From Planctomycetota bacterium (GTDB lineage: Bacteria; Planctomycetota; Phycisphaerae; Tepidisphaerales; Tepidisphaeraceae): a stretch of 26,993 bases of DNA. The notes under the pieces are model-generated. The model ran no database searches, had not been told where the DNA came from, and saw nothing but the letters and a program-made list of their open reading frames with translations. Location: the NCBI GenBank assembly GCA_023417885.1, contig JAEZED010000059.1, forward strand, positions 1 through 26,993, in the 5' to 3' direction. A program made the position numbers and the translations under genes. Of the stretch, positions 8,159 through 15,178 are shown piece after piece (position 1 is the stretch's first letter; each line of letters begins with the position of its first letter).

Positions 8159-9208
8159 ATGCCCGACGGCGTGGACCATTCCGCGGCCCATCATGGCCTG
8201 CCCAACGGCGCCACGGTGCTCGTCACCGGGGCTGCCGGCTTCATTGGCTCTCACGCTGCCGAGCGCCTGCTCGAGGCGGGGCTGCGCGTCGTGGGGGTCG
8301 ACAACTTCAGCGACTTCTACGACCGGCGATGGAAGGAGATGAATCTCCGGGGCATCCGGGGGCCGCTGGAGGTCGAGGAGATCGACATCGTCGACGGGCC
8401 GGAGATCGACCGGCTCATCGCGAAAGTAAAGCCCGCCGCCATCCTGCACATGGCCGCCATGGCGGGCGTTCGGCCGAGCATCGAGCAGCCGGCCTACTAC
8501 GCGCGCGTGAACGTGGAGGGGACGACGCACCTGCTGGAGGCGGGCCGGCGGCATGGCGTGGAGCGATTCCTCTTCGCGTCCAGTTCGAGCGTCTACGGCA
8601 ACCTCGGACGCGTGCCGTTCCGCGAGGAAGACGACGTGGCGGAGCCGATCAGCCCCTACGCCGCGACGAAGCGCGCCGGCGAGCTGATCTGCCACACCTT
8701 CCACCACCTCTACCGCCTGCCGATCGCGTGCCTGCGCTTCTTCACGGTCTACGGCCCGCGCCAGCGCCCGGACCTGGCGATCCACAAGTTCACGCGGATG
8801 ATCGAGCGCGGCGAGCCGATTCCGTTCTTCGGCGACGGCAGCGCCAGCCGCGACTACACGTATGTCGACGACACGGTGAGCGGTCTGCTCGGGGCGATGC
8901 GGCATATCCCGGCGCACGGCTTCCGCATCTACAACATCGGCGGAGAGCATGCCACGACGCTCGCCGACCTCGTGGCGGCCATCGAGTCGGCGACGGGGAA
9001 GAAGGCAATCCTCGACCGGCGCCCGTTTCCGCCCGGCGACGTGGATCACACGTCGGCCGACTGTGGTCGCGCGCGGCGGGAGATCGGGTACGAGCCGCGC
9101 GTGTCGCTCGGGGAGGGACTGAAACGCTTCGTCGCCTGGTACCGGTCGCAAGGACACCTCTACCCGCTGCCGGGCGAGAGGCCGGCCCACAAGGCGGCGG
9201 CGGGCTGA
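8159..9208 (+). CDS. NAD-dependent sugar epimerase (UDP-glucuronate 4-epimerase-like)
   Basis: This 349-aa extended short-chain dehydrogenase/reductase most resembles UDP-glucuronate or UDP-glucose 4-epimerases, which invert C4 of a nucleotide sugar in the cytoplasm for surface polysaccharides. The Rossmann motif is GAAGFIGSH (G24, G27, G30), followed by VDNFSDFYDRRWKEMNL, a stretch typical of the UDP-glucuronate epimerase branch. The catalytic residues are in SSSSVYG (141-147) and the YAATK box (Y167, K171). FFTVYGPRQRPD and the DYTYVDD segment are the usual substrate-side features. It stands alone between divergent lepB and a small unknown gene. The exact substrate is inferred; dTDP- or GDP-sugar epimerization or dehydration cannot be excluded from sequence. 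Confidence 0.9.
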   Translation: MPDGVDHSAAHHGLPNGATVLVTGAAGFIGSHAAERLLEAGLRVVGVDNFSDFYDRRWKEMNLRGIRGPLEVEEIDIVDGPEIDRLIAKVKPAAILHMAAMAGVRPSIEQPAYYARVNVEGTTHLLEAGRRHGVERFLFASSSSVYGNLGRVPFREEDDVAEPISPYAATKRAGELICHTFHHLYRLPIACLRFFTVYGPRQRPDLAIHKFTRMIERGEPIPFFGDGSASRDYTYVDDTVSGLLGAMRHIPAHGFRIYNIGGEHATTLADLVAAIESATGKKAILDRRPFPPGDVDHTSADCGRARREIGYEPRVSLGEGLKRFVAWYRSQGHLYPLPGERPAHKAAAG

Positions 9209-9273
9209 GGCAGGGTTTGCGGGGCCAGGTCGAGGCAAGTCCGCGCCCCTCGCGAGGCTCAGCGGGCGCGTCG

Positions 9274-9286
9274 GGGCCGGTAACAT
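9274..9286 (+). promoter_or_regulatory. GGGCCGGTAACAT motif shared with the pssA upstream region
   Basis: This 13-nt sequence is identical to 10805-10817, where its TAACAT part sits 8 nt before the pssA start. Here it lies in the 244-nt gap before the small gene at 9453, about 165 nt from its start, with no start codon at the matching distance. It may be a promoter giving a long leader or a small RNA. A second -10-like TACATT is at 9393-9398. Confidence 0.25.
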
Positions 9287-9452
9287 CGTCGTTTGCGGGC
9301 CGGGCAGAGGGTCGGGGCCGGGACTTGCTGTCGCGGCGGCCCGGGAGCGGCGATCAGGCCGATTTCCCGCTGCCTGCACCTCCAGATGGTGGTACATTGT
9401 TCGCTATCACCGAACTGCATCCACATCAGTTCTGCCTGACAAGGAGCAGTGC

Positions 9453-9785
9453 ATGCCAATGACTTCGACGATCAACCCGCAGGCGCCGGGCGTGGGCCGG
9501 CTTCCCGCGGAATACGTCAGCAATCGCCTCATGGAGATCGCCTCCGACACCTCCAAGGGGGCACAGCAGCGCATCAGCGAGGCGACCGCCTACGCGGGCA
9601 CCTCCGGCTGGGAGAGCTGCTGCGTCTTCGCGCTCGCGCCGGATCTGATCCGGCACGTGGAGCTGCGCTGCGACTCGGATCCGGATCAGCGGATCGTTCT
9701 CCAGATCCTCGACTCCGAGGATGGGCAGGAGCGCCTCCAGGTCTCCTACGTGGGGCCGGACGCCGAAATCGACAAGATCTGCTGA
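9453..9785 (+). CDS. Small protein of unknown function (110 aa)
   Basis: I do not recognise this protein. The start is well supported: AAGGAG (9441-9446) lies 6 nt before the ATG. The product is soluble-looking, with no signal peptide or membrane segment. After a flexible first 17 residues there is a helical stretch (about 19-47, EYVSNRLMEIASDTSKGAQQ...). A compact region follows with SGWESCCVFALAP (paired cysteines), RHVELRCDSDPDQRIVLQILD, and strands ending QVSYVGP. It ends with Cys as the last residue. Four cysteines in 110 aa is high. It has a 244-nt upstream gap with promoter-like elements and is followed by a bidirectional terminator, so it is probably transcribed alone. Confidence 0.75.
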   Translation: MPMTSTINPQAPGVGRLPAEYVSNRLMEIASDTSKGAQQRISEATAYAGTSGWESCCVFALAPDLIRHVELRCDSDPDQRIVLQILDSEDGQERLQVSYVGPDAEIDKIC

Positions 9786-9810
9786 GGGGGCGGCCGCTCC
9801 GCGCGCAACG

Positions 9811-9838
9811 AAAAACCGACCCGAAATCGGGTCGGCTT
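9811..9838 (-). terminator. Terminator after tRNA-Leu, usable from both sides
   Basis: CCGACCCG and CGGGTCGG form an 8-bp stem with an AAAT loop (9816-9835). On the minus strand it follows the tRNA by a few nucleotides and is trailed by TTTTTCGTT, a good rho-independent terminator. On the plus strand it is followed only by CTTT, so it would be weaker for the gene ending at 9785. Confidence 0.85.
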
Positions 9839-9842
9839 TGAG

Positions 9843-9927
9843 TGCGGCCGAGAGGAGTCGAACCTCCACGTCCTTAACGGACACAAGAACCTGAATCTTG
9901 CGCGTCTGCCAATTCCGCCACGGCCGC
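9843..9927 (-). tRNA. tRNA-Leu, anticodon CAG
   Basis: Read on the minus strand, the acceptor arms GCGGCCG and CGGCCGC pair perfectly. The D-arm is of the TGGCGGAATTGG type and the anticodon stem is CAAGA/TCTTG around the loop TTCAGGT, giving CAG for CUG codons. There is a long class II variable arm and a TTCGACTC T-loop. The discriminator base is A73, as expected for leucine. The CCA end is not encoded. Confidence 0.96.
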
Positions 9928-9989
9928 GACGGCTGGGACTGCCCCAGGCTCTCCTGAGGCAGGCGAGAATCGTACGCGGGGGTCGAGGG

Positions 9990-10018
9990 GTGTCAACCGC
10001 CCACTCCAGCCGTACGAT
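9990..10018 (+). promoter_or_regulatory. Candidate psd promoter, leaderless type
   Basis: GTGTCA (9990-9995) and TACGAT (10013-10018) are 17 nt apart, each 4 of 6 to consensus. The -10 box ends 9 nt before the ATG at 10028. The spacer GCGGCCAAG is a poor ribosome site, so transcription is likely to begin at or near the start codon. Confidence 0.4.
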
Positions 10019-10027
10019 GCGGCCAAG

Positions 10028-10786
10028 ATGAAGTTCACCCGTCATGGGTTCAAGGAACTGCTGGTCGGAACGCTCGTCCTGGTGCTGATGGCCAGCGCCC
10101 TGGGCTACTTCGAGCTCTGGTGGCTCGCCCTGCTCACGCTGCCGGTGCTGATCTGGCTCTGGGCCTTCTTCCGTGACCCGGAGCGGCCGATCCCGGCACA
10201 CGCGGGCGGGCGGGTGACCATGGTCGCCCCCGCCGACGGCAAGGTCAGCGACGTGATGGAGCTGGAGAGCGATCCTGTCATAGGCGAGCCCTCTGTCCGC
10301 ATCGGGATCTTCCTGTCGGTCTTCAACGTGCATATCAACCGCAGCCCGTGCAGCGGCGTGGTGACGGAGGTGACCTACCGCAAGGGGAAGTTCATCAACG
10401 CGCTCGACCACTCCAAGGCCAGCGAGGAGAACGAGAGCAACACCATCGTCATCTCCGAGCAAGCCAACCCACAGCGCCCGGTGGCGGTGGTCCGCCAGAT
10501 CGTCGGGCTGATCGCCCGGCGCATCATCTGCACGAAGAAGGTCGGCGATTCCGTCTTCCGGGGCGAACGGTTCGGGATGATCAAGTTCGGCAGCCGGACG
10601 GAGTTGTCGATCCCCCGGCGGCTGAATCCGCGCATCCTCGTCGAGCCGGGACAGAAGCTGCGCGCCGGAGCCGACGTCGTCGCTGAGGTCGATGGCTGGG
10701 GCGACACCCGCCGGGATGGCGGGCGAGAGGCGGCTCAGGTCCACGACCCGGAGATGGAGCCGCTCGTGCAGCCCACGCCGTCCTGA
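10028..10786 (+). CDS. psd: Phosphatidylserine decarboxylase
   Basis: The enzyme decarboxylates phosphatidylserine to phosphatidylethanolamine at the inner membrane. This is a 252-aa short-type proenzyme. An N-terminal hydrophobic region (about 11-47) anchors it. VAPADGKV (D70) and the FNVHINRSP block (H102) follow. The self-cleavage site lies in IKFGSRTEL: the G188-S189 bond is broken and Ser189 becomes the pyruvoyl cofactor, producing alpha and beta chains. The C-terminal 35 residues after VEPGQKLRAGADVVAEV are hydrophilic and probably dispensable. It is followed 39 nt later by pssA, which supplies its substrate. That order confirms the pathway. Confidence 0.95.
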   Translation: MKFTRHGFKELLVGTLVLVLMASALGYFELWWLALLTLPVLIWLWAFFRDPERPIPAHAGGRVTMVAPADGKVSDVMELESDPVIGEPSVRIGIFLSVFNVHINRSPCSGVVTEVTYRKGKFINALDHSKASEENESNTIVISEQANPQRPVAVVRQIVGLIARRIICTKKVGDSVFRGERFGMIKFGSRTELSIPRRLNPRILVEPGQKLRAGADVVAEVDGWGDTRRDGGREAAQVHDPEMEPLVQPTPS

Positions 10787-10811
10787 ATCGCGCCGGCCTC
10801 GGCCGGGCCGG

Positions 10812-10817
10812 TAACAT
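10812..10817 (+). promoter_or_regulatory. Candidate -10 box for pssA
   Basis: TAACAT (4 of 6 to TATAAT) ends 8 nt before the GTG start at 10826. It is part of the 13-nt motif also found at 9274-9286. No Shine-Dalgarno site is evident in the 8 nt, and no good -35 box was found. Confidence 0.35.
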
Positions 10818-10825
10818 AGGTCATC

Positions 10826-11779
10826 GTGCTCAAGCCCGCCCTTCACCCCGCAGACGTCCGGAGGAAGAAGCGCATCCGCGAGCTGCGCCGCCGGCGCATG
10901 CGGCGCAGCGGCAGGCGGGCCTACGTGCGCAGCGTCCAGTTCCTGCCGAGCCTGGCGACGCTGGGCAATGCCATCTGCGGCTTCGCCGCCATCTACATCG
11001 TCACGCTCGACGAGGCGACGGTGGGATCAGATCGCCTCGCCCAGTACCTCGTGCAGTCCCGGTTCCTCGCCGCGGTCTATCTCGTGGCGCTGGCGATGGT
11101 CTTCGACGCCCTCGACGGCCGCCTGGCGCGCATCGCCAGGCACACGACCGACTTCGGCGGGCAGCTCGACTCGCTCGCCGACGTCATCAGCTTCGGGGTC
11201 GCGCCGGCGATCATCTCCCTTCACGTGCTGAAGTTCGAGGAGCTGGCGCAGCAGCTCACGCTGCCGCTCTTCGTCACGCGGCTGGTCTGGGCGATCGCCG
11301 CCCTCTACGTCGCCTGCACCCTCCTGCGCCTGGCCCGCTTCAACGTCAGCAACGAGCATGGGGAACAGAGCCACATGAGCTTCCTGGGCCTCCCAAGCCC
11401 CGCCGCCGCCGGCGCCGTCCTCGGCGTCGTCCTCATGCAGCAGGACCTGCTCATCCAGGCGGCGGCGCAGCGGGATGGATTGGTGCAGGATGTCCTGTGG
11501 GTCACCGCGGGCGTGCTGACGATGCTCCTCCCGGTGGTGGTGCTCAGCGCCGGCCTGCTGATGGTCAGCAACTTCCGCTACCCGCACGTGGTGAACCGCC
11601 TGTTGCGCGGGACGAGGCCGATGTGGACGGTCGTCCTCGCAATTGCCCTCGTACTCCTTCTCGTCGTGCAGCACCGGTATGTCCTGGGCATCACCGGCCT
11701 CGTCATCGCCTTCAGCGGGCCGATCTACTGGCTCTTCCACTTCCGCCGCGCCGAACGGCCGGGTGAACGGACCGCCTAA
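10826..11779 (+). CDS. pssA: CDP-diacylglycerol-serine O-phosphatidyltransferase
   Basis: This integral membrane enzyme joins CDP-diacylglycerol and serine to give phosphatidylserine, the substrate of the neighbouring Psd. The 317-aa product has the CDP-alcohol phosphotransferase signature D97-G98-x2-A101-R102-x8-G111-x3-D115-x3-D119 in DALDGRLAR...GGQLDSLAD, followed by VISFGVAPA, typical of phosphatidylserine synthases. Several hydrophobic segments follow (about 75-95, 145-170, 190-205, 222-247, 268-304). A very basic N-terminal tail (RRKKRIRELRRRRMRRSGRR) should lie in the cytoplasm. The start is a GTG. The stop codon is 11 nt before gltX and forms part of the proposed gltX -10 box. Confidence 0.94.
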   Translation: MLKPALHPADVRRKKRIRELRRRRMRRSGRRAYVRSVQFLPSLATLGNAICGFAAIYIVTLDEATVGSDRLAQYLVQSRFLAAVYLVALAMVFDALDGRLARIARHTTDFGGQLDSLADVISFGVAPAIISLHVLKFEELAQQLTLPLFVTRLVWAIAALYVACTLLRLARFNVSNEHGEQSHMSFLGLPSPAAAGAVLGVVLMQQDLLIQAAAQRDGLVQDVLWVTAGVLTMLLPVVVLSAGLLMVSNFRYPHVVNRLLRGTRPMWTVVLAIALVLLLVVQHRYVLGITGLVIAFSGPIYWLFHFRRAERPGERTA

Positions 11780-11782
11780 AGT
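11777..11782 (+). promoter_or_regulatory. Candidate -10 box for gltX overlapping the pssA stop
   Basis: TAAAGT begins with the TAA stop of pssA and ends 8 nt before the gltX ATG at 11791. The 8 nt CGGCTCCC contain no Shine-Dalgarno site. This suggests that gltX may be transcribed separately although it lies 11 nt after pssA. Confidence 0.35.
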
Positions 11783-11790
11783 CGGCTCCC

Positions 11791-13422
11791 ATGGCCCAGA
11801 TCGTCACCCGATTCGCTCCCAGCCCGACAGGCTACCTCCACGTCGGCGGGGCCCGTACCGCCCTCTTCTGCTGGCTCCTTGCCCGCCACGAGGGCGGGAA
11901 GTTCTTCCTGCGCATCGAAGACACGGATCTTGCTCGCAGCACGCAGTCGGCGGTGGACCAGGTGGTCGAGGATCTCTCCTGGCTCGGCCTGAACTGGGAC
12001 AACGCCGACAACCTGATGTTCCAGTCGAAGCGCAAGGACGTTTACGACCGCATCATCGACGACCTGAAGGGTCGGGGCCTCGCCTACGACGCCTGGGAGA
12101 CGCCCGAGGAACTGGCCAATATGCGCGAGCAGGCGATGCGGGCCAAGCGACCCTTCCTCTACCCGCGCCCGAGCTACACGGCCGACCAGCTCAAGCGCTT
12201 CGTGGACGAGGGGCGCACGCCCGTCGTGCGGTTCGCGATGGAGACGAAGGACTACTGGTTCGACGACGCGGTGCTGGGCCCGCGCCAAGGGGTGGACGCG
12301 CGCCAGGTGCAGGATTTCGTCATCCGCAAGGCCGACGGGATGCCGACCTACCACTTCGCCGTCGTCGTGGACGACGCGGAGATGGGGATCACGCATGTCC
12401 TGCGCGGGCAGGAGCACCTGCTGAACACGGTGAACCACATTGCGCTAATGGAGGCGCTGGGGATCGAGCGGCCGATCTTCGCGCACCTTCCCGTCATCCT
12501 GAAGACCGACGGGAGCAAGATGGGCAAGCGCGACCGCGACAAGGCGGTGCGCGACGCCGCGACGAAGCGCCTGGCGACGGACGATCGTGACGTCGCCGCG
12601 CTTGCCGGGCTTGCCGGCATGAGCGTGGAGCGGCTCGCCGAATGGTTGGCCGACTCCAAGTCGCAGCTCGATCCGGCGGAGCACGATGCGCTGATCCCAC
12701 ACATCGACATCTCTCCCGCCGATCTCCCCGCCATCAGCGTGCACGACTTCCGCAAGGCGGGCTACCTCCCGGAGGTGCTCAACAACTTCCTCGCCCTGCT
12801 GGGCTGGAGCAGCGGGACGGACCGCGAGCGCTTCAGCATGGCGGAGCTCGTCGAGGCGTTCACGCTCGAGCGCGTCGGGCGGGCCAACGCCAAGTTCGAC
12901 TACAAGAAGCTCCAGGCCTTCAACACCGAGGCATGCGAAGCGGCGCCGCCGGAGCGGCTGCTCGCAGGGTTCCGCGACTACCTCTCCTGCAACCCCGCCT
13001 CCCCGCTTGCGGGGCAGGATGATGCAACGCTGTCGCGCCTGCTGAAGATGAACGCCGGCTTCCATGTCTTCGCGGAGGCCGACGAGAAGTCGCGCTTCTT
13101 CTTCCTCCCCGATGATGCAATCGAGTTTGACCCGAAGGCGGTCGAGAAGGTGCTGAGAAAGGGGGAGCCCACCGGCCTGGAGCACCTGCGCGCCCTGCGG
13201 GACCGCCTGGCGTCACTCCCCGACTGGAATGTCGAGACACTGGAGGCGGCGACGAAGGCGCTGTGCGAGGAGCGCGGCGCCGGGCTCGGCAAGATCGCCC
13301 AGCCGGCGCGCGTCGCGGTGAGCGGGGGAACCGTCAGCCCGCCGATCTTCGACACCCTGGCCTTCCTCGGCCGCGAGCGGACGCTGGCGCGCTTCGACCG
13401 CTGCCTGGCGCAGAACGGTTAA
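11791..13422 (+). CDS. gltX: Glutamyl-tRNA synthetase
   Basis: This class I synthetase charges tRNA-Glu, and also tRNA-Gln where no GlnRS exists. The 543-aa protein opens with RFAPSPTGYLHVGGARTA, in which the HIGH-type motif reads HVGG (17-20). The RIEDTD block follows. The KMSKS loop reads KMGKR (243-247), a Gly replacing the usual Ser. The segment DFRKAGYLPEVLNNFLALLGW (319 onward) leads into the C-terminal anticodon-binding part. Between KMGKR and that segment there are about 70 residues where most bacterial enzymes have about 15, which explains much of the extra length. The enzyme should be functional. It follows pssA by 11 nt but has its own -10-like box. A terminator follows the stop. 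Confidence 0.95.
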   Translation: MAQIVTRFAPSPTGYLHVGGARTALFCWLLARHEGGKFFLRIEDTDLARSTQSAVDQVVEDLSWLGLNWDNADNLMFQSKRKDVYDRIIDDLKGRGLAYDAWETPEELANMREQAMRAKRPFLYPRPSYTADQLKRFVDEGRTPVVRFAMETKDYWFDDAVLGPRQGVDARQVQDFVIRKADGMPTYHFAVVVDDAEMGITHVLRGQEHLLNTVNHIALMEALGIERPIFAHLPVILKTDGSKMGKRDRDKAVRDAATKRLATDDRDVAALAGLAGMSVERLAEWLADSKSQLDPAEHDALIPHIDISPADLPAISVHDFRKAGYLPEVLNNFLALLGWSSGTDRERFSMAELVEAFTLERVGRANAKFDYKKLQAFNTEACEAAPPERLLAGFRDYLSCNPASPLAGQDDATLSRLLKMNAGFHVFAEADEKSRFFFLPDDAIEFDPKAVEKVLRKGEPTGLEHLRALRDRLASLPDWNVETLEAATKALCEERGAGLGKIAQPARVAVSGGTVSPPIFDTLAFLGRERTLARFDRCLAQNG

Positions 13423-13429
13423 GCCGTAC

Positions 13430-13477
13430 GGCAGCCTCCCGCGGTCGGCAACGGGCGGAGACCGTCTGCCTTTTCTT
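13430..13477 (+). terminator. Probable gltX terminator
   Basis: GGCAG (13430-13434) pairs with CTGCC (13466-13470), and inside it CGGTC (13442-13446) pairs with GACCG (13460-13464). The outer stem is followed at once by TTTTCTT. The two-part stem is less compact than a classical terminator, but position and T-tract fit, beginning 8 nt after the gltX stop. Confidence 0.55.
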
Positions 13478-13674
13478 CAAAAACGTGTCAATCTCGCCTC
13501 GCCGCCGGCCAGTGACATGGTGTCGTCGCCCCTTCCCGTACCGGTTCTCGCCGGTGACGGTGCGATAATGACGCGCGGCGGGATGATTTTGCCCTGTTTC
13601 GCCCCGTCACCAGCGGGAAGCGCCGCGAAACCGGCTCGGAATGGGCCGTACCCGACCGATGTCGATATCCGGGC

Positions 13675-13758
13675 CCGGAAACGGGTCGCTCGTATCCGGA
13701 AACGAGTGGTCCGGGCCATGAAACGAGTCGCTCGAATCCGGGTACGAGTGGTCCGAAT
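13675..13758. repeat. 21-bp tandem repeat, four units, alternating two types
   Basis: Four consecutive 21-nt units start at 13675, 13696, 13717 and 13738. Each carries an AAACGAGT-like core (GTACGAGT in the fourth). Units 1 and 3 continue with CGCTCG and units 2 and 4 with GGTCCG, so there is also a 42-bp period. Flanking sequence (13654-13674 and 13759-13779) looks like decayed units. Translated, the plus frame gives heptads such as RKRVARI and RKRVVRA, and the minus frame GPLVPGF and ERLVSWP. Confidence 0.85.
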
Positions 13759-13986
13759 CCGGGCCCCACGGATCTGGAAACGGACGCCGTCATCGCGCGC
13801 TGAGGGGTGCGTTTCAACCCGCCGCGCCAGGAGACTGAGCCTCGCTGCCTGAGCGCTGGGCCCTTTCTTATCGAACCGGCGGCGTTTCCGCCCTCGCCGG
13901 GCGGGTTTCTGGCCAGCGCGCGCCCGCCCCGCACTATTGCGCCTTGAAGTGATGCGGACACTGACTCGAAGCGCGCCGCGATGGCC

Positions 13987-15159
13987 TCAACGCGCGATGC
14001 CGGCCTCCTCCACGGCGCCCGATTCCGCTCGATCCGCGGCACGCGGAATCACGTCGAGCCGAAGATCGATCACCGTCAGCCGCTCCGGGTCCCCCGGGTC
14101 GGCGAGAATGCGCGTCCGCTCGTCCACCGTGAACCGCATCTCGAACTGCTCATCCAGCGCCGACGCCGACTCGAACGCGCTCGCGGCGAGCCGACGAACC
14201 ACGTCGCGCACGACCAGCTTCTCCCAGGCACCATCGACCGGCGACGCGCTCCCCCGGCGCTCGCCCGCATCGCGCTCCACCCGCCTCGGAGCAGGCGTGA
14301 CCGTGCCGCTCCCGCCGTCCACCACGTCGCCGTCCCCCAGCAGGCTCACGCGCAGGCCGCTGCGCCCGTCGGCCGCAGCGCGGTTGATGAGGACGATCGC
14401 ATCGTCGCCGACACCGGTGATGGCGCCGCTTGCCCGGTCCACGAGCATGGCGCGCCCCTCGTTGACGCCGAAGCCGAACGACTGGCCGCTCAGCTCCAAG
14501 GCGACCATCAGGCGCCCGAAGCGGCCCCGCTCAAGGAAGTGCTGATCGACCATGCCGTGCGAGAAGTAGCCGAACCCCAGGGCAAGCGGGACGGCCGGAT
14601 CGCGCTCCCCCGCTAACGCGATGGCGCTGGAACCGCCGACAAGCATGGGATCGGACATCATGGCGGCCCCGGCGCTGGATCCGGCGACCATCCCGCCGCG
14701 CTCCAGCAGGCGCGAGACGGCCTGCGAGGCGAGCGTCTCGCGCCCGTCGGGCCGGAAGACGTTGAGGATGCGGCCCTGCCGGCCCCCCGTGAAGAAGAGC
14801 GCATCGCACGCGTCGATGGCCCGCGTCATCTCCGGGTCGTCGGCGAGCGCGAAGTCCTCCTGGCCGATCGGGATGAGCCGCACCTCGCGGCCTGGCGCGT
14901 ACGGCGCGATCCGGCTGACGGCGCGTTCGCCACCCTCGAGCGAGGCGCTGGCGGTGGGAATGACGCCGATCGTTCCCCCCTCGGGCGTCGCCTCCGCGAG
15001 AAGCGTGTAGAGGCGCTCGGCGCTGCTGCCGATGTTTCCGCCGATGATGAGCAGCCGCCCCGCCGGCTCGGCGGCCGCGGCGGGCGTAGTCAGGCAGGCC
15101 AGGAGAAGGATCAAAAAAAGAGAGACGACGGCTTTGCGAACTGCGTTCAGGTACGGCAT
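13987..15159 (-). CDS. Exported cyanophycinase-like peptidase (family S51)
   Basis: Cyanophycinases are serine exopeptidases that cut the Asp-Arg polymer cyanophycin to beta-Asp-Arg dipeptides. From the ATG at 15159 the protein has 390 aa. A hydrophobic leader ends LILLLACLTTPAAAA, so it is exported; Cys22 after LLA is a possible lipobox, and the AAAA run is an alternative signal peptidase I site. Family blocks are LLIIGGNIG, FFTGGRQGRIL, GSSAGA with nucleophile S162, MVDQHFLERGRFGRL with H207, and GVNEGRAML with E234. Their spacing matches the Ser-His-Glu triad of known cyanophycinases. About 140 residues after the core have no function I can name. A GTG at 15168 would add three residues; TAGAGT 7 nt before the ATG favours 15159. 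It lies 19 nt after the zinc-ribbon bactofilin gene. No cyanophycin synthetase is in the window. Confidence 0.87.
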   Translation of the reverse strand: MPYLNAVRKAVVSLFLILLLACLTTPAAAAEPAGRLLIIGGNIGSSAERLYTLLAEATPEGGTIGVIPTASASLEGGERAVSRIAPYAPGREVRLIPIGQEDFALADDPEMTRAIDACDALFFTGGRQGRILNVFRPDGRETLASQAVSRLLERGGMVAGSSAGAAMMSDPMLVGGSSAIALAGERDPAVPLALGFGYFSHGMVDQHFLERGRFGRLMVALELSGQSFGFGVNEGRAMLVDRASGAITGVGDDAIVLINRAAADGRSGLRVSLLGDGDVVDGGSGTVTPAPRRVERDAGERRGSASPVDGAWEKLVVRDVVRRLAASAFESASALDEQFEMRFTVDERTRILADPGDPERLTVIDLRLDVIPRAADRAESGAVEEAGIAR

Positions 15160-15166
15160 TTCCCGC

Positions 15167-15172
15167 ACTCTA
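15167..15172 (-). promoter_or_regulatory. Candidate -10 box for the cyanophycinase gene
   Basis: On the minus strand TAGAGT (4 of 6 to TATAAT) ends 7 nt before the ATG at 15159. There is no ribosome site at a proper distance; GGGAA abuts the ATG. Co-transcription with the upstream bactofilin gene is also possible. Confidence 0.3.
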
Positions 15173-15178
15173 GCAGAA

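Larger units (their letters stand above)
13423..13986. other. 564-nt gene-free stretch between convergent genes
   Basis: gltX and the cyanophycinase gene end facing each other here. The stretch holds the gltX terminator, an extended -10-like TGCGATAAT at 13561-13569, and a 21-bp tandem repeat at 13675-13758. Frames on both strands stay open across the repeat (for instance 13517-13852 plus and 13488-14042 minus). This follows from base composition and the 21-nt period, and neither has a ribosome site or a recognisable protein. Beyond about 13860 I see nothing specific. Confidence 0.7.

Noticed and set aside
9209..9452. Riboswitch in the leader of the 110-aa gene
   Set aside because: Imperfect inverted repeats (GCAAGTCC/GGACTTGC) are present, but no known aptamer core could be recognised.
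13675..13758. CRISPR array
   Set aside because: The units are contiguous with no unique spacers, and no cas genes are present.
13488..14042. 184-codon minus-strand frame through the 21-bp repeat
   Set aside because: It overlaps the end of the cyanophycinase gene and has no ribosome site. Several frames on both strands are open across the repeat, as expected from a 21-nt period and high GC.
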